46,141 bases of DNA from Ktedonobacteraceae bacterium (GCA_019240835.1 JAFAXQ010000060.1:1-46141), one strand, 5' to 3'. Shown: positions 35,194 through 45,997, counted from the stretch's first letter. Numbers and translations: made by a program. Notes: generated by a model from the letters alone, not told the origin.

Positions 35194-35925
35194 ATGGAAA
35201 CATATGGAAAGCATAAGTATCCAGGACGACTATTTATCGTAGAAGGGGTTGACGGCTCAGGCAAGAGTACACAGATTGCCTTGCTGCGCCAGTGGTTAAT
35301 TAGTGAGGGCTATACAGTTTTCTTCAGCGAGTGGAACTCGTCTCCCCTGGTTAAGAAAACGACGAGCAAGGGAAAGCAAAAGCAGCTCCTCACTCCCACA
35401 ACCTTTAGCCTCATTCATGCTACCGATTTTGCCGACCGCACTGAGCGTGATATTATTCCCCCGCTCAAAGCAGGCGCGATTGTGCTGGCCGACCGCTACA
35501 TCTTTACTGCTTTCGCACGAGATGTGGCACGTGGGGTGGATCGGCAATGGGTGCGCGAACTGTACCAGTTTGCTGTGCAGCCAACGCTGGCCTTTTATTT
35601 TCGTGTGCCCTTAGACATTTCTTTGAGCCGCATTCTGACGGGACGAACTGAGCTTAAATACTACGAAGCTGGTATGGACCTCGGACTGAGCAGTGATCGC
35701 TATGAGAGCTTCAAGCTCTTCCAACAGCGTATTGTCAGTGAGTACGAAGCAATGGTCGCAGAGTGCAACTTGACGGTCATGGATGCAACGCGATCTATTC
35801 CAGAGCAGCAGCGGCGTATGCGCCGTCTGGTAAAACCATATTTACATGGAGTGCGTTGCCTGCACGCCCCTATTCAGGAGACTGCCGTAGTTGATGGTGC
35901 GCAGTGGCTGGAGAGTGGTGGCTGA
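35194..35925 (+). CDS. Thymidylate kinase-like protein (copy 1)
   Basis: GRLFIVEGVDGSGKSTQIALLRQWL...YATDFADRTERDIIPPLKAGAIVLADRYIFTAFARDVARGVD; written as HATDFADR in the track translation. Confidence 0.85.
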   Translation: METYGKHKYPGRLFIVEGVDGSGKSTQIALLRQWLISEGYTVFFSEWNSSPLVKKTTSKGKQKQLLTPTTFSLIHATDFADRTERDIIPPLKAGAIVLADRYIFTAFARDVARGVDRQWVRELYQFAVQPTLAFYFRVPLDISLSRILTGRTELKYYEAGMDLGLSSDRYESFKLFQQRIVSEYEAMVAECNLTVMDATRSIPEQQRRMRRLVKPYLHGVRCLHAPIQETAVVDGAQWLESGG

Positions 35926-35957
35926 CGAGGCAGTTTGTGTTAAGGGAGGTAGCTAGC

Positions 35958-36653
35958 ATGACTAAACTTGAATTTTACGGCATTGACGCGATGCACCTGA
36001 TGAAGCGTGACGAGTTGTTGCCAGGACGCCTGATCGTAATTGAAGGAACCGATGGGGTAGGCCGTTCAACACAGTTGAACCTCCTGCGTCCTTGGCTCGA
36101 AGGCATTGGCTACGCGGTGGTCAACACAGAGATGACGCGTTCCGTGCTGGTGGGCAGTGGACTCAAGCAGGCCAAAGAGGGACACACCCTCGGCTCCATC
36201 ACACTCAGCCTGTTTTACGCTACCGACTTTGCAGACCGCTTCGAGAGCCAAATTCTGCCCGCTCTACGTGCTGGCTTCATCGTGCTCACGGACCGCTACA
36301 TCTATTCGCTCATAGCACGTGCCTTTGTACGCGGGGCTGACCTGCACTGGTTGCGATCCATCTACGGGTTGGCGCTCAAGCCCGACGCCATCCTCTATCT
36401 CAACATCAGCCTGGAGGAGCTCATCCCGCGTGTCCTCCAGCGCGGCGGATTTGACTACTGGGAGTCCGGCATGGATATGCGCCTGGGCAGTGACCTCTAC
36501 GAGAGCTTTATCAACTACCAGGCGCGTCTGCTCATCGAGTACGACCGCATGATGGAAACATATGGTTTTCAGTCTATTGATGCTACTCTGCCAGTTGAAC
36601 GAGTGTTTGAGCAGCTCAAACAATGTATTATCCCGCTATTGCCTCATGGCTAA
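35958..36653 (+). CDS. Thymidylate kinase-like protein (copy 2, altered P-loop)
   Basis: GRLIVIEGTDGVGRSTQLNLLRPWL...FYATDFADRFESQILPALRAGFIVLTDRYIYSLIARAFVRGAD; ATG 35958 preceded by GGGAGGT. Confidence 0.85.
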   Translation: MTKLEFYGIDAMHLMKRDELLPGRLIVIEGTDGVGRSTQLNLLRPWLEGIGYAVVNTEMTRSVLVGSGLKQAKEGHTLGSITLSLFYATDFADRFESQILPALRAGFIVLTDRYIYSLIARAFVRGADLHWLRSIYGLALKPDAILYLNISLEELIPRVLQRGGFDYWESGMDMRLGSDLYESFINYQARLLIEYDRMMETYGFQSIDATLPVERVFEQLKQCIIPLLPHG

Positions 36654-36660
36654 AAACCTA

Positions 36661-36689
36661 TTGACAAGCCTTTACTAATCAGTTATACT
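36661..36689 (+). promoter_or_regulatory. Consensus sigma-70-type promoter for tRNA-Asn
   Basis: TTGACA (36661-36666) - 17 nt - TATACT (36684-36689). Confidence 0.8.
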
Positions 36690-36713
36690 GCTCATGTCGG
36701 CAAGAGCAAATGA

Positions 36714-36785
36714 TCCCCGATAGCTCAACGGTAGAGCGGCCGGCTGTTAACCGGTAGGTTACAGGTTCGAATCCTGTTCGGGGAG
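36714..36785 (+). tRNA. tRNA-Asn (anticodon GTT)
   Basis: TCCCCGA...CGGCTGTTAACCG...GGTTCGAATCC...TCGGGGA; acceptor, anticodon and T arms visible. Confidence 0.96.
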
Positions 36786-36861
36786 TCTTCTTCAGTAATG
36801 GTAGAAGAGGCCACTACCAATGGTGGCCTCCCCGCCAATGGAGTGAGGAAGGCAAGCACGT

Positions 36862-37938
36862 TTGGACAACACTTCCGTGAGCTATCAGGCTCTCTTCACT
36901 AGTCTATTAGCAGCAATACCGCTCCCCGTGTTCGTGGTTGACCACGCTCTTTCTGTTCACTACTATAACCAACTCGCCTGCCGTCTCAATGAAAGCGTTT
37001 CGCAAGGTATGAAGCTGGATCAGGTCTTGCAGGATCCGGCTATTCTACAGCTTGTGTACGAGAGCATACAAAGCGGCAAACCTCTTAAAGGTCGCTCTGG
37101 TAAAGGGAAAGCCGACGAGAGGTGGAAAGTATATGTGACTCCTCTCGCACATCAGGCCCAGAACGAGTCAGCAAGGAGTTACTCGTACTTTGCCGTTGCA
37201 ATTGAAGATATGGCGGAGCTAGTACGCTTAGAGAGTGCGCAGAGAGACTTTCTCGCCAACATCTCACATGAGTTACGTACCCCGTTGACCTCAGTTCGCC
37301 TGCTAGCTGAGACGCTGGAGGATGCTATTGACACTGATCACGAGAAGGCGCAGACGTTTGTGGAGAAGATAGAGATCGAGGTGCAGTATCTCTCAGGCCT
37401 CGTTTCAGAAATCCTCGAACTCTCGCGCATTGAGTCCGGTCAGATGCCGATGGTGATTGAGCCAGTGGGAGCCGAACAACTGGTGCTTGAGGTTATGGCG
37501 CGTATGCTGCCCTTGGCGCAGCGTCACCGTGTGATACTACGCACTAGCATTCAGCAAGGCAAAAACCTAGTTGCCGCTGACAGTAAACAGATTGCTCGCG
37601 TACTCATCAATCTCGTCCACAATGCTATCAAATTTACCCCCTCTGGTGGTATGGTGGTCATCGGAACATCTCTGCAAATGCAAAAGCGTATGCAGAACTT
37701 CTTTGTCCGCGACACTGGCGTCGGAATACGAGAGGAAGAGTTACCGCGTATCTTTGAGCGTTTCTATAAGATAGATCGTGCCCGCTCAAAAGCAGATTTT
37801 ATTGGGCCAGGTGGTGGTGGTACAGGTCTGGGCTTAGCAATTGCTCGGCAGGTGGTAAAGGCTCATGGTGGGCATATTGTGGCAGAGAGCAAAGTTGGAC
37901 AGGGCAGCACGTTTACCTTCACCCTGCCTCTGTCATGA
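36862..37938 (+). CDS. PAS-domain sensor histidine kinase (PhoR-like, no evident TM)
   Basis: RDFLANISHELRTPLTSVRLLAETLEDAID... LVHNAIKFTPSGG... VRDTGVGIREEELPRIFERFYKIDRARS...GGTGLGLAIARQVVKAHGG; TTG start. Confidence 0.93.
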   Translation: MDNTSVSYQALFTSLLAAIPLPVFVVDHALSVHYYNQLACRLNESVSQGMKLDQVLQDPAILQLVYESIQSGKPLKGRSGKGKADERWKVYVTPLAHQAQNESARSYSYFAVAIEDMAELVRLESAQRDFLANISHELRTPLTSVRLLAETLEDAIDTDHEKAQTFVEKIEIEVQYLSGLVSEILELSRIESGQMPMVIEPVGAEQLVLEVMARMLPLAQRHRVILRTSIQQGKNLVAADSKQIARVLINLVHNAIKFTPSGGMVVIGTSLQMQKRMQNFFVRDTGVGIREEELPRIFERFYKIDRARSKADFIGPGGGGTGLGLAIARQVVKAHGGHIVAESKVGQGSTFTFTLPLS

Positions 37939-38157
37939 AATGACAGGGATGAATGACAAAAGAGCATGAGCTACGAAAAGCTTCATCTAGTCCTCTATGT
38001 CTCCTCAAAAATTAAGACAATCTTAATGCCGTAGCGGTTGCTATCTAGTGAATTTATATGGTAACATCATTTGCGGAATGCAGTTTCCCCCCGTGGTGTT
38101 GGGTACGTGTTGGATAAAATTGGTATACAGTGAGGATGAGAGAAAGAGGACACTCGT

Positions 38158-38547
38158 ATGAGCAAATTCATCATGGTTATCGATGATTCAGCCACCGTAC
38201 GCAAAATCATTGAAACGAGTTTGGGGCGGGAAGGTTTTGAAGTGAAAGGCTTCGTAGATGGTGTTGAGGCCATGCAGTGGTTTACGTCTCCGGAAGCGCG
38301 CCGGCCAGATGTTGTCTTGCTTGATATTGGCCTGCCCAAGATGGATGGCTACGAGGTTGCTCGTCATCTGAAGGCTAGACCACAGCTCAGTAACACGGTA
38401 ATCGTAATGCTCTCACGGCGCGATGGTGTGATAGAGCGTCTCAAAGGCCGCTTAGTGGGGGCAAAGGACTATATCGTCAAGCCCTTCAAGACGCAGGACA
38501 TTCTCTCTGTTATCCAAACGCATGCAGGTATTTCGTCCTCAAACTGA
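38158..38547 (+). CDS. Single-domain response regulator, PilG-like
   Basis: FIMVIDDSATVRKIIETSLGREGFEV...PDVVLLDIGLPKMDGYEVARHLK...VIVMLSRRDGVIERLKGRLVGAKDYIVKPFKTQDIL. Confidence 0.92.
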   Translation: MSKFIMVIDDSATVRKIIETSLGREGFEVKGFVDGVEAMQWFTSPEARRPDVVLLDIGLPKMDGYEVARHLKARPQLSNTVIVMLSRRDGVIERLKGRLVGAKDYIVKPFKTQDILSVIQTHAGISSSN

Positions 38548-38563
38548 GCAAAAAGATAGCATT

Positions 38564-38620
38564 CTTAAAAAAGGGAAAGTGGTGTGGAATTCTAGCCCAC
38601 ACCACTTTCCCTTTTTTAAG
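38564..38620. terminator. Bidirectional terminator between response regulator and ftsH
   Basis: Perfect 24-bp stem cttaaaaaagggaaagtggtgtgg / ccacaccactttcccttttttaag with A/T tracts on both sides. Confidence 0.93.
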
Positions 38621-40625
38621 CTAGGCCGGGTGTGCGATACGAAGCAGGGGCAAATGCAATGGCTCCCGTCTCAACCATAATCTCACGGAGTCGACGAGCA
38701 TCGAGAGTTTCGTGTAGTCGCAACTCCTTGGCAATGCGATCCAGCGTCGCACGTTGCTCTGCCAGCAGCGAGAGAGCACGTGTGTGAGCACGCTTGACAA
38801 TACTGCTGACCTCCTCATCGATAACCGAGGCTGTGCGATCACTATATTCACGGGAACCTGTTGCCAATGCTGTACCTGCAAAAGGGTCTTCCCGTTCGCT
38901 GTATGAGATGTTGCCAAGGCGCTCACTCATACCCCAGCGTATAACCATCTGGCGGGCAATGGAGGTGACGCGCTGCAAGTCGTTCTCTGCGCCTGTGGTG
39001 ACACGTCCAATAGCAACTTCTTCAGCAGCGCGACCGCCCAGTGCAGTAACCAGTTGCGACTCCAGGAATTCCTTTGAGTAGTTGTAGCGGTCATCCAGTG
39101 GCGTATACTGTGTCACGCCAAGGGCCTGACCGCGAGGAATGATTGTGACCTTTGTGACTGGATCGACGTTCTCCTGTAAGAGTCCCGTCAAGGCATGCCC
39201 GCCTTCGTGGTAGGCAACGACATTGAGGTCTTCCTCACCTAGGATGAGAGGACGTTCAGCGCCGAGAAGAACTTTGTCCAAGGCATCCTCGAAACAGTTT
39301 TGCGTTACCTGGTCTAGATTGCGTCGTGCGGCAAGCAGGGCAGCCTCATTGACAAGGTTAGCTAGGTCTGCTCCCACCATGCCAGGTGTGGAGCGAGCTA
39401 TGCTTATTAGGTCAACATCCTTTGCCAGGGGTACGTTGCGGCTGTGAATCTTCAGAATCGCAAGACGGCCGTTCCAGTCTGGGCGGTCCACGGTCACACG
39501 GCGATCAAAGCGTCCGGGCCGCAGCAGGGCTTTATCGAGTCCATCAGGCCGATTGGTAGCGGCAATCACCACAACAGCCTGGCGTGCGTCGAAGCCATCC
39601 ATTTCAACAAGCAACTGATTGAGCGTCTGCTCACGCTCATCGTTGCTATTGATGCTTGAGCCACGTTGACGGCCTACAGCGTCGATTTCATCAATGAAGA
39701 TGATGCTGGGCGATGCCTTCTTGGCCTGATCAAACAGGTCACGTACACGGCTGGCACCAACACCAACAAGCACTTCGACAAACTCGGAGCCGCTCATCGA
39801 GAAGAAAGGGACTCCAGCCTCGCCAGCAACGGCTCGTGCCAGTAGCGTTTTGCCAGTTCCTGGCGGGCCTACTAGCAACACACCGCGTGGAATCTTACCG
39901 CCTAGGCGCTGGAACTTCTGTGGTGTCTTGAGGAACTCAACAATCTCAACGAGGTCGTTCTTGGCTTCATCGACGCCAGCGACATCGGCAAACGTCGTAC
40001 TCGGCCTGTCTTCTAATACCAACTTGGCACGGCTCTTGCCAAAGCTAAAAATATTTTGTTGACTTTGCGTGGCACGGCGGGCGATAAAGAGAAAGAGGCC
40101 AACTACCAGCAACAACGGCAAGAGGTTACTGAGCAAGCTCAATAAGATATTGTTATCATTAGCGGGCTTAGCCTCAAATTTCACACCATGCTGAATTAAC
40201 AAGGCAGTGAGCGTGGGGTCGGCGTTGGGTAATGCTGTAAAGTGATACGCAGTGGCAGGACCCCTTTTCACCCCACTTGCGTCGATCACTGTAACGGGCT
40301 GCTTAAAGGTACCCGTTACATCTTGACCTTGAAAAACTGCTTTTTCGACGTTGTTATTTTCTACCTCCTGGTAAAACTGGCTGTAGGGTATTTCTACAAC
40401 AGTGGAGCCCGAGTTAGCACTCATGTTGCTTTGCATAAAAAAGATTTGGAAAAGATACCAACCCAGCAGTATAACAACGACGATGAGCACAGAGCGAATA
40501 AGCCAGGATGAGCCATTATCCTTGGGTGCCCTCCCATTTCCGTTGTTGCCTGCGTTGTTAGGACGCTGTGTACCGCGCTGATCATTTGGCGTGTTCTGGT
40601 ACATGTATAGAGCCTGAGCATCCAT
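38616..40625 (-). CDS. ftsH: ATP-dependent zinc metalloprotease FtsH
   Basis: [65 protein letters not shown]...[15 protein letters not shown]...[12 protein letters not shown]. Confidence 0.98.
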   Translation of the reverse strand: MDAQALYMYQNTPNDQRGTQRPNNAGNNGNGRAPKDNGSSWLIRSVLIVVVILLGWYLFQIFFMQSNMSANSGSTVVEIPYSQFYQEVENNNVEKAVFQGQDVTGTFKQPVTVIDASGVKRGPATAYHFTALPNADPTLTALLIQHGVKFEAKPANDNNILLSLLSNLLPLLLVVGLFLFIARRATQSQQNIFSFGKSRAKLVLEDRPSTTFADVAGVDEAKNDLVEIVEFLKTPQKFQRLGGKIPRGVLLVGPPGTGKTLLARAVAGEAGVPFFSMSGSEFVEVLVGVGASRVRDLFDQAKKASPSIIFIDEIDAVGRQRGSSINSNDEREQTLNQLLVEMDGFDARQAVVVIAATNRPDGLDKALLRPGRFDRRVTVDRPDWNGRLAILKIHSRNVPLAKDVDLISIARSTPGMVGADLANLVNEAALLAARRNLDQVTQNCFEDALDKVLLGAERPLILGEEDLNVVAYHEGGHALTGLLQENVDPVTKVTIIPRGQALGVTQYTPLDDRYNYSKEFLESQLVTALGGRAAEEVAIGRVTTGAENDLQRVTSIARQMVIRWGMSERLGNISYSEREDPFAGTALATGSREYSDRTASVIDEEVSSIVKRAHTRALSLLAEQRATLDRIAKELRLHETLDARRLREIMVETGAIAFAPASYRTPGLA

Positions 40626-40664
40626 TCAGTTCAGACCTACTTTCTTCATACACTCCTGCAATTT

Positions 40665-40707
40665 TTGTTGTGGTAAGTGTGGCCATAGCCCACACTTACC
40701 ACAACAA
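40665..40707. other. 18-bp stem hairpin in the ftsH / tetR divergent intergenic region
   Basis: ttgttgtggtaagtgtgg (40665-40682) / ccacacttaccacaacaa (40690-40707). Confidence 0.75.
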
Positions 40708-40861
40708 AGATAGTTAAGAACCCTTTTGAATAGATACGCTTCAGATCACTAATGGGTTGCGCTATTGTTTTGTCCCCCTTGACAACTCCCTCCTTTCATC
40801 ATTATACTTATGACCATATCGGGTTAAGTAGTCATGAAGTCATTGAAGGAGTACAAAGGTT

Positions 40862-41569
40862 TTGGTACAGCAGAAGAATGAGGAGCGTACAAAGCAGCAG
40901 GAGCGGGCGGAGCGAATCCTCGACGCTGCCGCGGAGTTAGTGCAACGCTGGGGGTATAAGAAAACGACGATTGACGATATCGCACGGCAGGCAAGAGTGG
41001 CGAAGGGGACGATCTATTTACATTGGAAGACCCGTGAGGATTTGTTCTTGGCCGTTTTGATGCGTGAGCAGATGAGGGAGGCACGGGAAGTGGAGCAGTG
41101 GATGGCTAATGATCCAGAGGGGAGGACGCTGCGCGGGGTGATTAAATACAGTATGCTTGCAGGGTGGCATAATCCGCTCATTCGGGCAGTGACGTTGCGC
41201 GATACGGAGATGCTGGGTGAACTGGCGCATAGTGAGTTTGGGCAGCGTGATATCGAAAGACGTCAACAGGCCACACGCACGTTTCTGGATGTCATGCGTG
41301 CTAAAAGGTTAATACGCACGGACATTGACTTGGATGCGCAACTATATATGCTTTCGGCGATTACTACGGGCTTTATGCTCGTTGATCAATTTCTCCCTGA
41401 AAAATCCCAGATTCCGATAGAGCAGGCAGCGGAGCTGGTGGCAGAGACGATACGCTGCACCTTCGAGCTACGCAACCCAACCTCTGGTGAGCAACAGGAA
41501 ATTGCGACGACTCTCAACAAGGTCCTGCAGACTATCCAGGAGCAGCGGCAGAAGGAGATGGAGTCCTAA
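40862..41569 (+). CDS. TetR/AcrR family transcriptional regulator
   Basis: QERAERILDAAAELVQRWGYKKTTIDDIARQARVAKGTIYLHWKTREDLFLAVLMRE; TTG start. Confidence 0.92.
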   Translation: MVQQKNEERTKQQERAERILDAAAELVQRWGYKKTTIDDIARQARVAKGTIYLHWKTREDLFLAVLMREQMREAREVEQWMANDPEGRTLRGVIKYSMLAGWHNPLIRAVTLRDTEMLGELAHSEFGQRDIERRQQATRTFLDVMRAKRLIRTDIDLDAQLYMLSAITTGFMLVDQFLPEKSQIPIEQAAELVAETIRCTFELRNPTSGEQQEIATTLNKVLQTIQEQRQKEMES

Positions 41570-41587
41570 GCAACAGGCATCACAGAG

Positions 41588-41923
41588 CTACACTTCATCG
41601 ACAAGGATCTCATCGTCGTCGTCATCTTGCTCACTATCGGGAAACCAGGAACGTCGTATCTGGGCCGACGCCTCTTGGGCGGATGGAGAAGGTTTTGCCT
41701 CCCCTGCCGCTGCATTTGCACCTTCCTCGGCAGGACAGTGCTGAAGTTCTGCCGTGATTCTTTGTAATGACCCTTGAAGGCTCTTGATAGTTGTGAGCGT
41801 CTCGATAGCAGCAACTCCCTCGCGTTCCGCTGCTTGTGCGCTCTCACGCAAGAGCTGTAATTCAGAGGTCAACTGTGCATGAAGTTTGCGTAACTGACTG
41901 CACCGATCAGGGTTAGTACTCAT
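41588..41923 (-). CDS. Hypothetical coiled-coil protein with acidic C-terminus
   Basis: MSTNPDRCSQLRKLHAQLTSELQLLRESAQAAEREG...SEQDDDDDEILVDEV. Confidence 0.5.
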   Translation of the reverse strand: MSTNPDRCSQLRKLHAQLTSELQLLRESAQAAEREGVAAIETLTTIKSLQGSLQRITAELQHCPAEEGANAAAGEAKPSPSAQEASAQIRRSWFPDSEQDDDDDEILVDEV

Positions 41924-42176
41924 ACTATGTCCTCTCTCGTAGCTAACACGGCTATACTTCTCTAATAATACACCACGGGACCAAGCAGTGCAGGGAGGCA
42001 ATACAATTTTGGGTGGTGCGTGTGAACCGCGCTTACACACTACCACAAAAATGTATTAAAATACCGAACTGTGTAGCTATTCCTTCCTATGACGAAATGA
42101 GTTCCTTGTAAGAAGATACATATTGACGTTTTATGCTTGCTCTTGTAAGGTACATACAGAAGAGAGGGAAGAATAC

Positions 42177-42851
42177 ATGTATATAGAGCAGGATTTTGAG
42201 AAGCGCTATCGCTTGCTACGAGAGATTCTTGAGACGATTGTGCTGACGGTGCTCATGTTCCTGATTATTCGCCTAGCAGTGCAGAACTTTAACGTAGACG
42301 GCATGAGCATGGAGAAGAGTCTACATGACCAGCAATTGATCCTGGTGGATAAGTGGTCATATCACTTTCACGTGCCTGCACGAGGAGATGTGGTGGTCTT
42401 TGTTGCTCCTCCACAGCCAGACCAGGACTACATAAAGCGCATCATTGGACTACCGGGAGACATCATTACGATTAACGATGGTGTGCCAACTGTTAACGGC
42501 ATAACCTTGAGAGAGTTCTATGTCGATCCCAAGTTAATGGGAGTCGCTCCGGGCGATCAAACCGTGGTAAATGTGGTAGTACCTCCCGACTACTATTTTG
42601 TGATGGGCGACAACCGACAACATAGCTCCGATTCGCGTTATTGGGGCTGCTTGCCACGCAGGAATATCATTGGTCGTGCTGCCCTTATCTATTGGCCCTT
42701 TGGACGAGAAAATTATGGTTTGCTCCCCAACGTCGCCTCCGTTTATGAGAAAGTTCCTCCCCCGCCTACGAGCACAGGAAATCCCTGCTACATCTGGCAT
42801 AACGCTAATCGCGTGATCAATAGAAATGTATCGCGTGATAATTCGTCGTAA
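42177..42851 (+). CDS. lepB: Signal peptidase I
   Basis: ILETIVLTVLMFLIIRLAVQNFNVDGMSMEKSLHDQQLILVDKWSYHF...RGDVVVFVAPPQPDQDYIKRIIGLPGD...YYFVMGDNRQHSSDSRYWG. Confidence 0.96.
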   Translation: MYIEQDFEKRYRLLREILETIVLTVLMFLIIRLAVQNFNVDGMSMEKSLHDQQLILVDKWSYHFHVPARGDVVVFVAPPQPDQDYIKRIIGLPGDIITINDGVPTVNGITLREFYVDPKLMGVAPGDQTVVNVVVPPDYYFVMGDNRQHSSDSRYWGCLPRRNIIGRAALIYWPFGRENYGLLPNVASVYEKVPPPPTSTGNPCYIWHNANRVINRNVSRDNSS

Positions 42852-42964
42852 GGGCAATACTCCCTGACGTTTCTTTACCTTCATTGCCTCTACTCTCAAG
42901 ATATGATATCTTACAAGCGTTACATTTTATGCAATAGACACAATGAGGACATATCCCTACGATC

Positions 42965-45412
42965 ATGCACGATAAAAGTTTACTAACACTAGAGTATCCT
43001 AAAATTCTGATGCGGGTGGCCCAGGAGGCTGCCTTTTCTATAAGTAAAGAACTGGTGCTCGCATTAGAACCGACGGCGGATATAGATGAAGTCCGTCTGC
43101 GCTTGGCCTATACCGCTGAGGCAGTACAGTTACTCGATTTGTATGCTGATGTGAGCGTACGTGGGGCGCATGATATTCGCCCGTTACTAGCCCGTGCCGC
43201 TCGTGATGGTGTCTTGAGTACAACTGATCTACTCGAAGTACTGGAGACAACACGCGCTAGTATCTATGTGGCACGACTGCTAGAGCGGCTAGATACTGAG
43301 GTTTTTCCGCTGCTTCACCGACTAGGTGTCGATATTGCTCAACGCCCACGTATTGTGCAACGCATTGAGGAAACGGTAGGCGAAGATAGCGAGGTATTGG
43401 ATAGCGCAAGTCCCACGCTACGCAAGTTGCGCCTCGACATTCGAGGGGCAAATCAGCGCTTACAGGATCGCTTACGCACACTTGTCAATGATTTCGGTAA
43501 CGCACTACAGGAACCAATTATTACTATGCGCAATGATCGCTATGTTGTTCCCGTCAAAGCAGAGCATCGTAACCAGGTGCGTGGTATCATACATGACCAA
43601 TCCTCCAGCGGTGCCACCATCTTCGTCGAGCCACTCGTGGTAGTCGAGTTGAATAACAGAGTGCGCCAGTTACAGATTGAGGAACAGCAGGAGATAGAGC
43701 GTATTCTGCGTGTGCTTTCCGCTGAGATCGGCCAAGAAGCTGAGGCGCTCAAGATCGCAGTCGAACTGCTGGCCGAGTTTGACCTGCAACTAGCGAAGGC
43801 ACATTATGCACGCTTGATAGACGCCAGTGAACCACGGCTGAATGAAGAAGGTCACATTGACCTACGAAACGCACGCCATCCCCTGCTCACCGGTAAGGTA
43901 GTGCCGATCAACTTCCAGTTGGGAGGTGACTTTTTTATGGTCGTCATCACCGGACCCAATACTGGTGGTAAGACTGTCGCGCTCAAGACTGTCGGTCTCT
44001 TAACGCTGATGGCCCAAGCCGGTATGCACATTCCTGTTGAGGAAGGATCAGAGGTCGCCGTCTTCGCGGAGATCTTCGCCGACATTGGCGACGAGCAGAG
44101 CATTGAGCAGAGCCTAAGCACATTCTCGTCTCACCTGAGTCGTATCATCGAGATTCTCCGCTCTATCGAGACTGAGCAACAGCGTGCTATACCTGCTATA
44201 CGTGGCAGGCTGGCAGAGAGGCTGATGAAGAAAGACGAGAGGCTAGGCTCACGGGTCATGGTGCTGCTCGATGAATTGGGCGCGGGCACCGATCCAAGCG
44301 AGGGGTCAGCGCTGGCGCGTGCCATTCTTACCTTCCTGCTTGGGAGGCAGGTTACCACCGTTGCCACGACGCACTACTCCGAACTGAAAGCTTTTGCCCA
44401 TGAGCAGCCCCATGTTGTCAATGCCTCAGTTGAGTTCGATATTGAAACACTTTCACCGACTTATAAGCTCCGTATCGGTCTCCCAGGACGCAGTAATGCG
44501 TTGGCGATTGCCAGTCGTCTTGGTCTTGATGAGCGCATTATCCAACAGGCACGCGAGTTGCTGGGTAGTGCTGGGGTGCGCATGGAGGATCTGCTAGAGG
44601 ACTTGCAAACCGAGCGTAAGACTGCGGAAGACGAGCGCTTCCATCTGAGCATGGAGCGAGCTGAGGCGGAATACCAGCGTAGACAACTCGAAGACGAGCG
44701 CCATAAACTAGAGGAACAGCGTGTGAGCATTCTCAACGAGGCTCGAGCGCAGGCACGCCGTGAACTGGAAGAGGTGCAGTCGGCTTTGGCGAAGCTGAAG
44801 GTCGATGTGAGTCGTGCCAATCTAACACGTGAACGATTGGGTGAGGCGCGTCAACAAGCGCGCCGTCTCGAAGAGAAAGTTATCGCCCTACCGCAGCCAG
44901 TGCGCTCGAAGAAGCAGGTGGAAGTGCAAGAAGAGCGTCTGGAAGGACCCCTACAGATCGGAGATACGGTACACGTACACAGCCTTGGGCAGAACGCCGA
45001 ACTGCTCGCTCTCTCCGCCGACCACAACGAGGCTGAGGTACAGATAGGCTCTATGAAGTTCCGCGTCAACGTTGACAATCTTGAGCGTATCAGCAAGCGT
45101 AAGGCAGCCTCCGACGAACGCGCTGCACCAAATGTGATTCTTCCGCGCTACGAGGACCGCCCAGCGGTAGCGCTGCAACTCAACATACGTGGCTGGCGCG
45201 TCGAAGAGGTCCGTGAGGAACTGGAGACCTACCTGAACGACGCTGCACTAGCTGGTATGGGCACTGTGCGTATCCTACATGGCAAGGGCACAGGGGCATT
45301 GCGGGCAGCCGTACGCGAACAACTTGCTCATCATCCGCTCGTCAAATCCTACGCCTCCGCTCCTGCACAAGAGGGCGGTGATGGAGTAACGGTTGTGAAG
45401 TTGAGTGCATAA
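42965..45412 (+). CDS. mutS2: Endonuclease MutS2
   Basis: VVITGPNTGGKTVALKTVGLLTLMAQAGMHIPVEEGS...FADIGDEQSIEQSLSTFSSHL...LLDELGAGTDPSEGSALARAIL...VATTHYSELKAFA; C-terminal Smr LNIRGWRVEEV...ILHGKGTGALRAAV. Confidence 0.97.
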   Translation: MHDKSLLTLEYPKILMRVAQEAAFSISKELVLALEPTADIDEVRLRLAYTAEAVQLLDLYADVSVRGAHDIRPLLARAARDGVLSTTDLLEVLETTRASIYVARLLERLDTEVFPLLHRLGVDIAQRPRIVQRIEETVGEDSEVLDSASPTLRKLRLDIRGANQRLQDRLRTLVNDFGNALQEPIITMRNDRYVVPVKAEHRNQVRGIIHDQSSSGATIFVEPLVVVELNNRVRQLQIEEQQEIERILRVLSAEIGQEAEALKIAVELLAEFDLQLAKAHYARLIDASEPRLNEEGHIDLRNARHPLLTGKVVPINFQLGGDFFMVVITGPNTGGKTVALKTVGLLTLMAQAGMHIPVEEGSEVAVFAEIFADIGDEQSIEQSLSTFSSHLSRIIEILRSIETEQQRAIPAIRGRLAERLMKKDERLGSRVMVLLDELGAGTDPSEGSALARAILTFLLGRQVTTVATTHYSELKAFAHEQPHVVNASVEFDIETLSPTYKLRIGLPGRSNALAIASRLGLDERIIQQARELLGSAGVRMEDLLEDLQTERKTAEDERFHLSMERAEAEYQRRQLEDERHKLEEQRVSILNEARAQARRELEEVQSALAKLKVDVSRANLTRERLGEARQQARRLEEKVIALPQPVRSKKQVEVQEERLEGPLQIGDTVHVHSLGQNAELLALSADHNEAEVQIGSMKFRVNVDNLERISKRKAASDERAAPNVILPRYEDRPAVALQLNIRGWRVEEVREELETYLNDAALAGMGTVRILHGKGTGALRAAVREQLAHHPLVKSYASAPAQEGGDGVTVVKLSA

Positions 45413-45497
45413 AAAACGAGATGCAAAGGACTTGTGCCAACGCCAAAAAATTGGTATCATTACAGTCAAGGACGTCCGGTGAGTTCAAGGGAGCGAA

Positions 45498-45947
45498 GTG
45501 GTTATGTCAAATAAATACGAACGCGAAATTGAAGAGATTCTCCGCAATATGGAGAGCTCAGGGTCTAAGACGACAACAGGGCGGAGATTTGGGCCATACC
45601 GAAGGCCAAGTCCGAAGAAACCACGTCCACGCAGTTTCCCTTCTTTCAATTTCAGCACGTCAGAGTGGTTGCTCATTGTAGCTGTAGGTGCGGCTCTTTT
45701 GGCAGGTGGTTATGCTTTTGCCGCCGGCAGCCACCCAACGGTCTATACTGGACTTATTGCTGTCATCTCCATGATCTGCCTGATCGTGCTCGCAATTTCG
45801 CAGTTTACCTCCCCTACACGTCGCCCGATTCGTTATGGCAATATTACCAGCATGACCCCCATTTCGCGTAATCCTTTCAACTGGATAAGGACGCAATGGA
45901 ATCTGTTTCGGCTCAAGATGCGCTACCAACGTAAACGTCATGACTGA
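45498..45947 (+). CDS. Hypothetical membrane protein
   Basis: 149 aa, basic N-terminus then two hydrophobic segments WLLIVAVGAALLAGGYAFAAG and TGLIAVISMICLIVLAISQF. Confidence 0.65.
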   Translation: MVMSNKYEREIEEILRNMESSGSKTTTGRRFGPYRRPSPKKPRPRSFPSFNFSTSEWLLIVAVGAALLAGGYAFAAGSHPTVYTGLIAVISMICLIVLAISQFTSPTRRPIRYGNITSMTPISRNPFNWIRTQWNLFRLKMRYQRKRHD

Positions 45948-45997
45948 AGAGTGATTGACAGAACGGCGAAAGCATGCTATAGTCAGAGCACGCCAAA

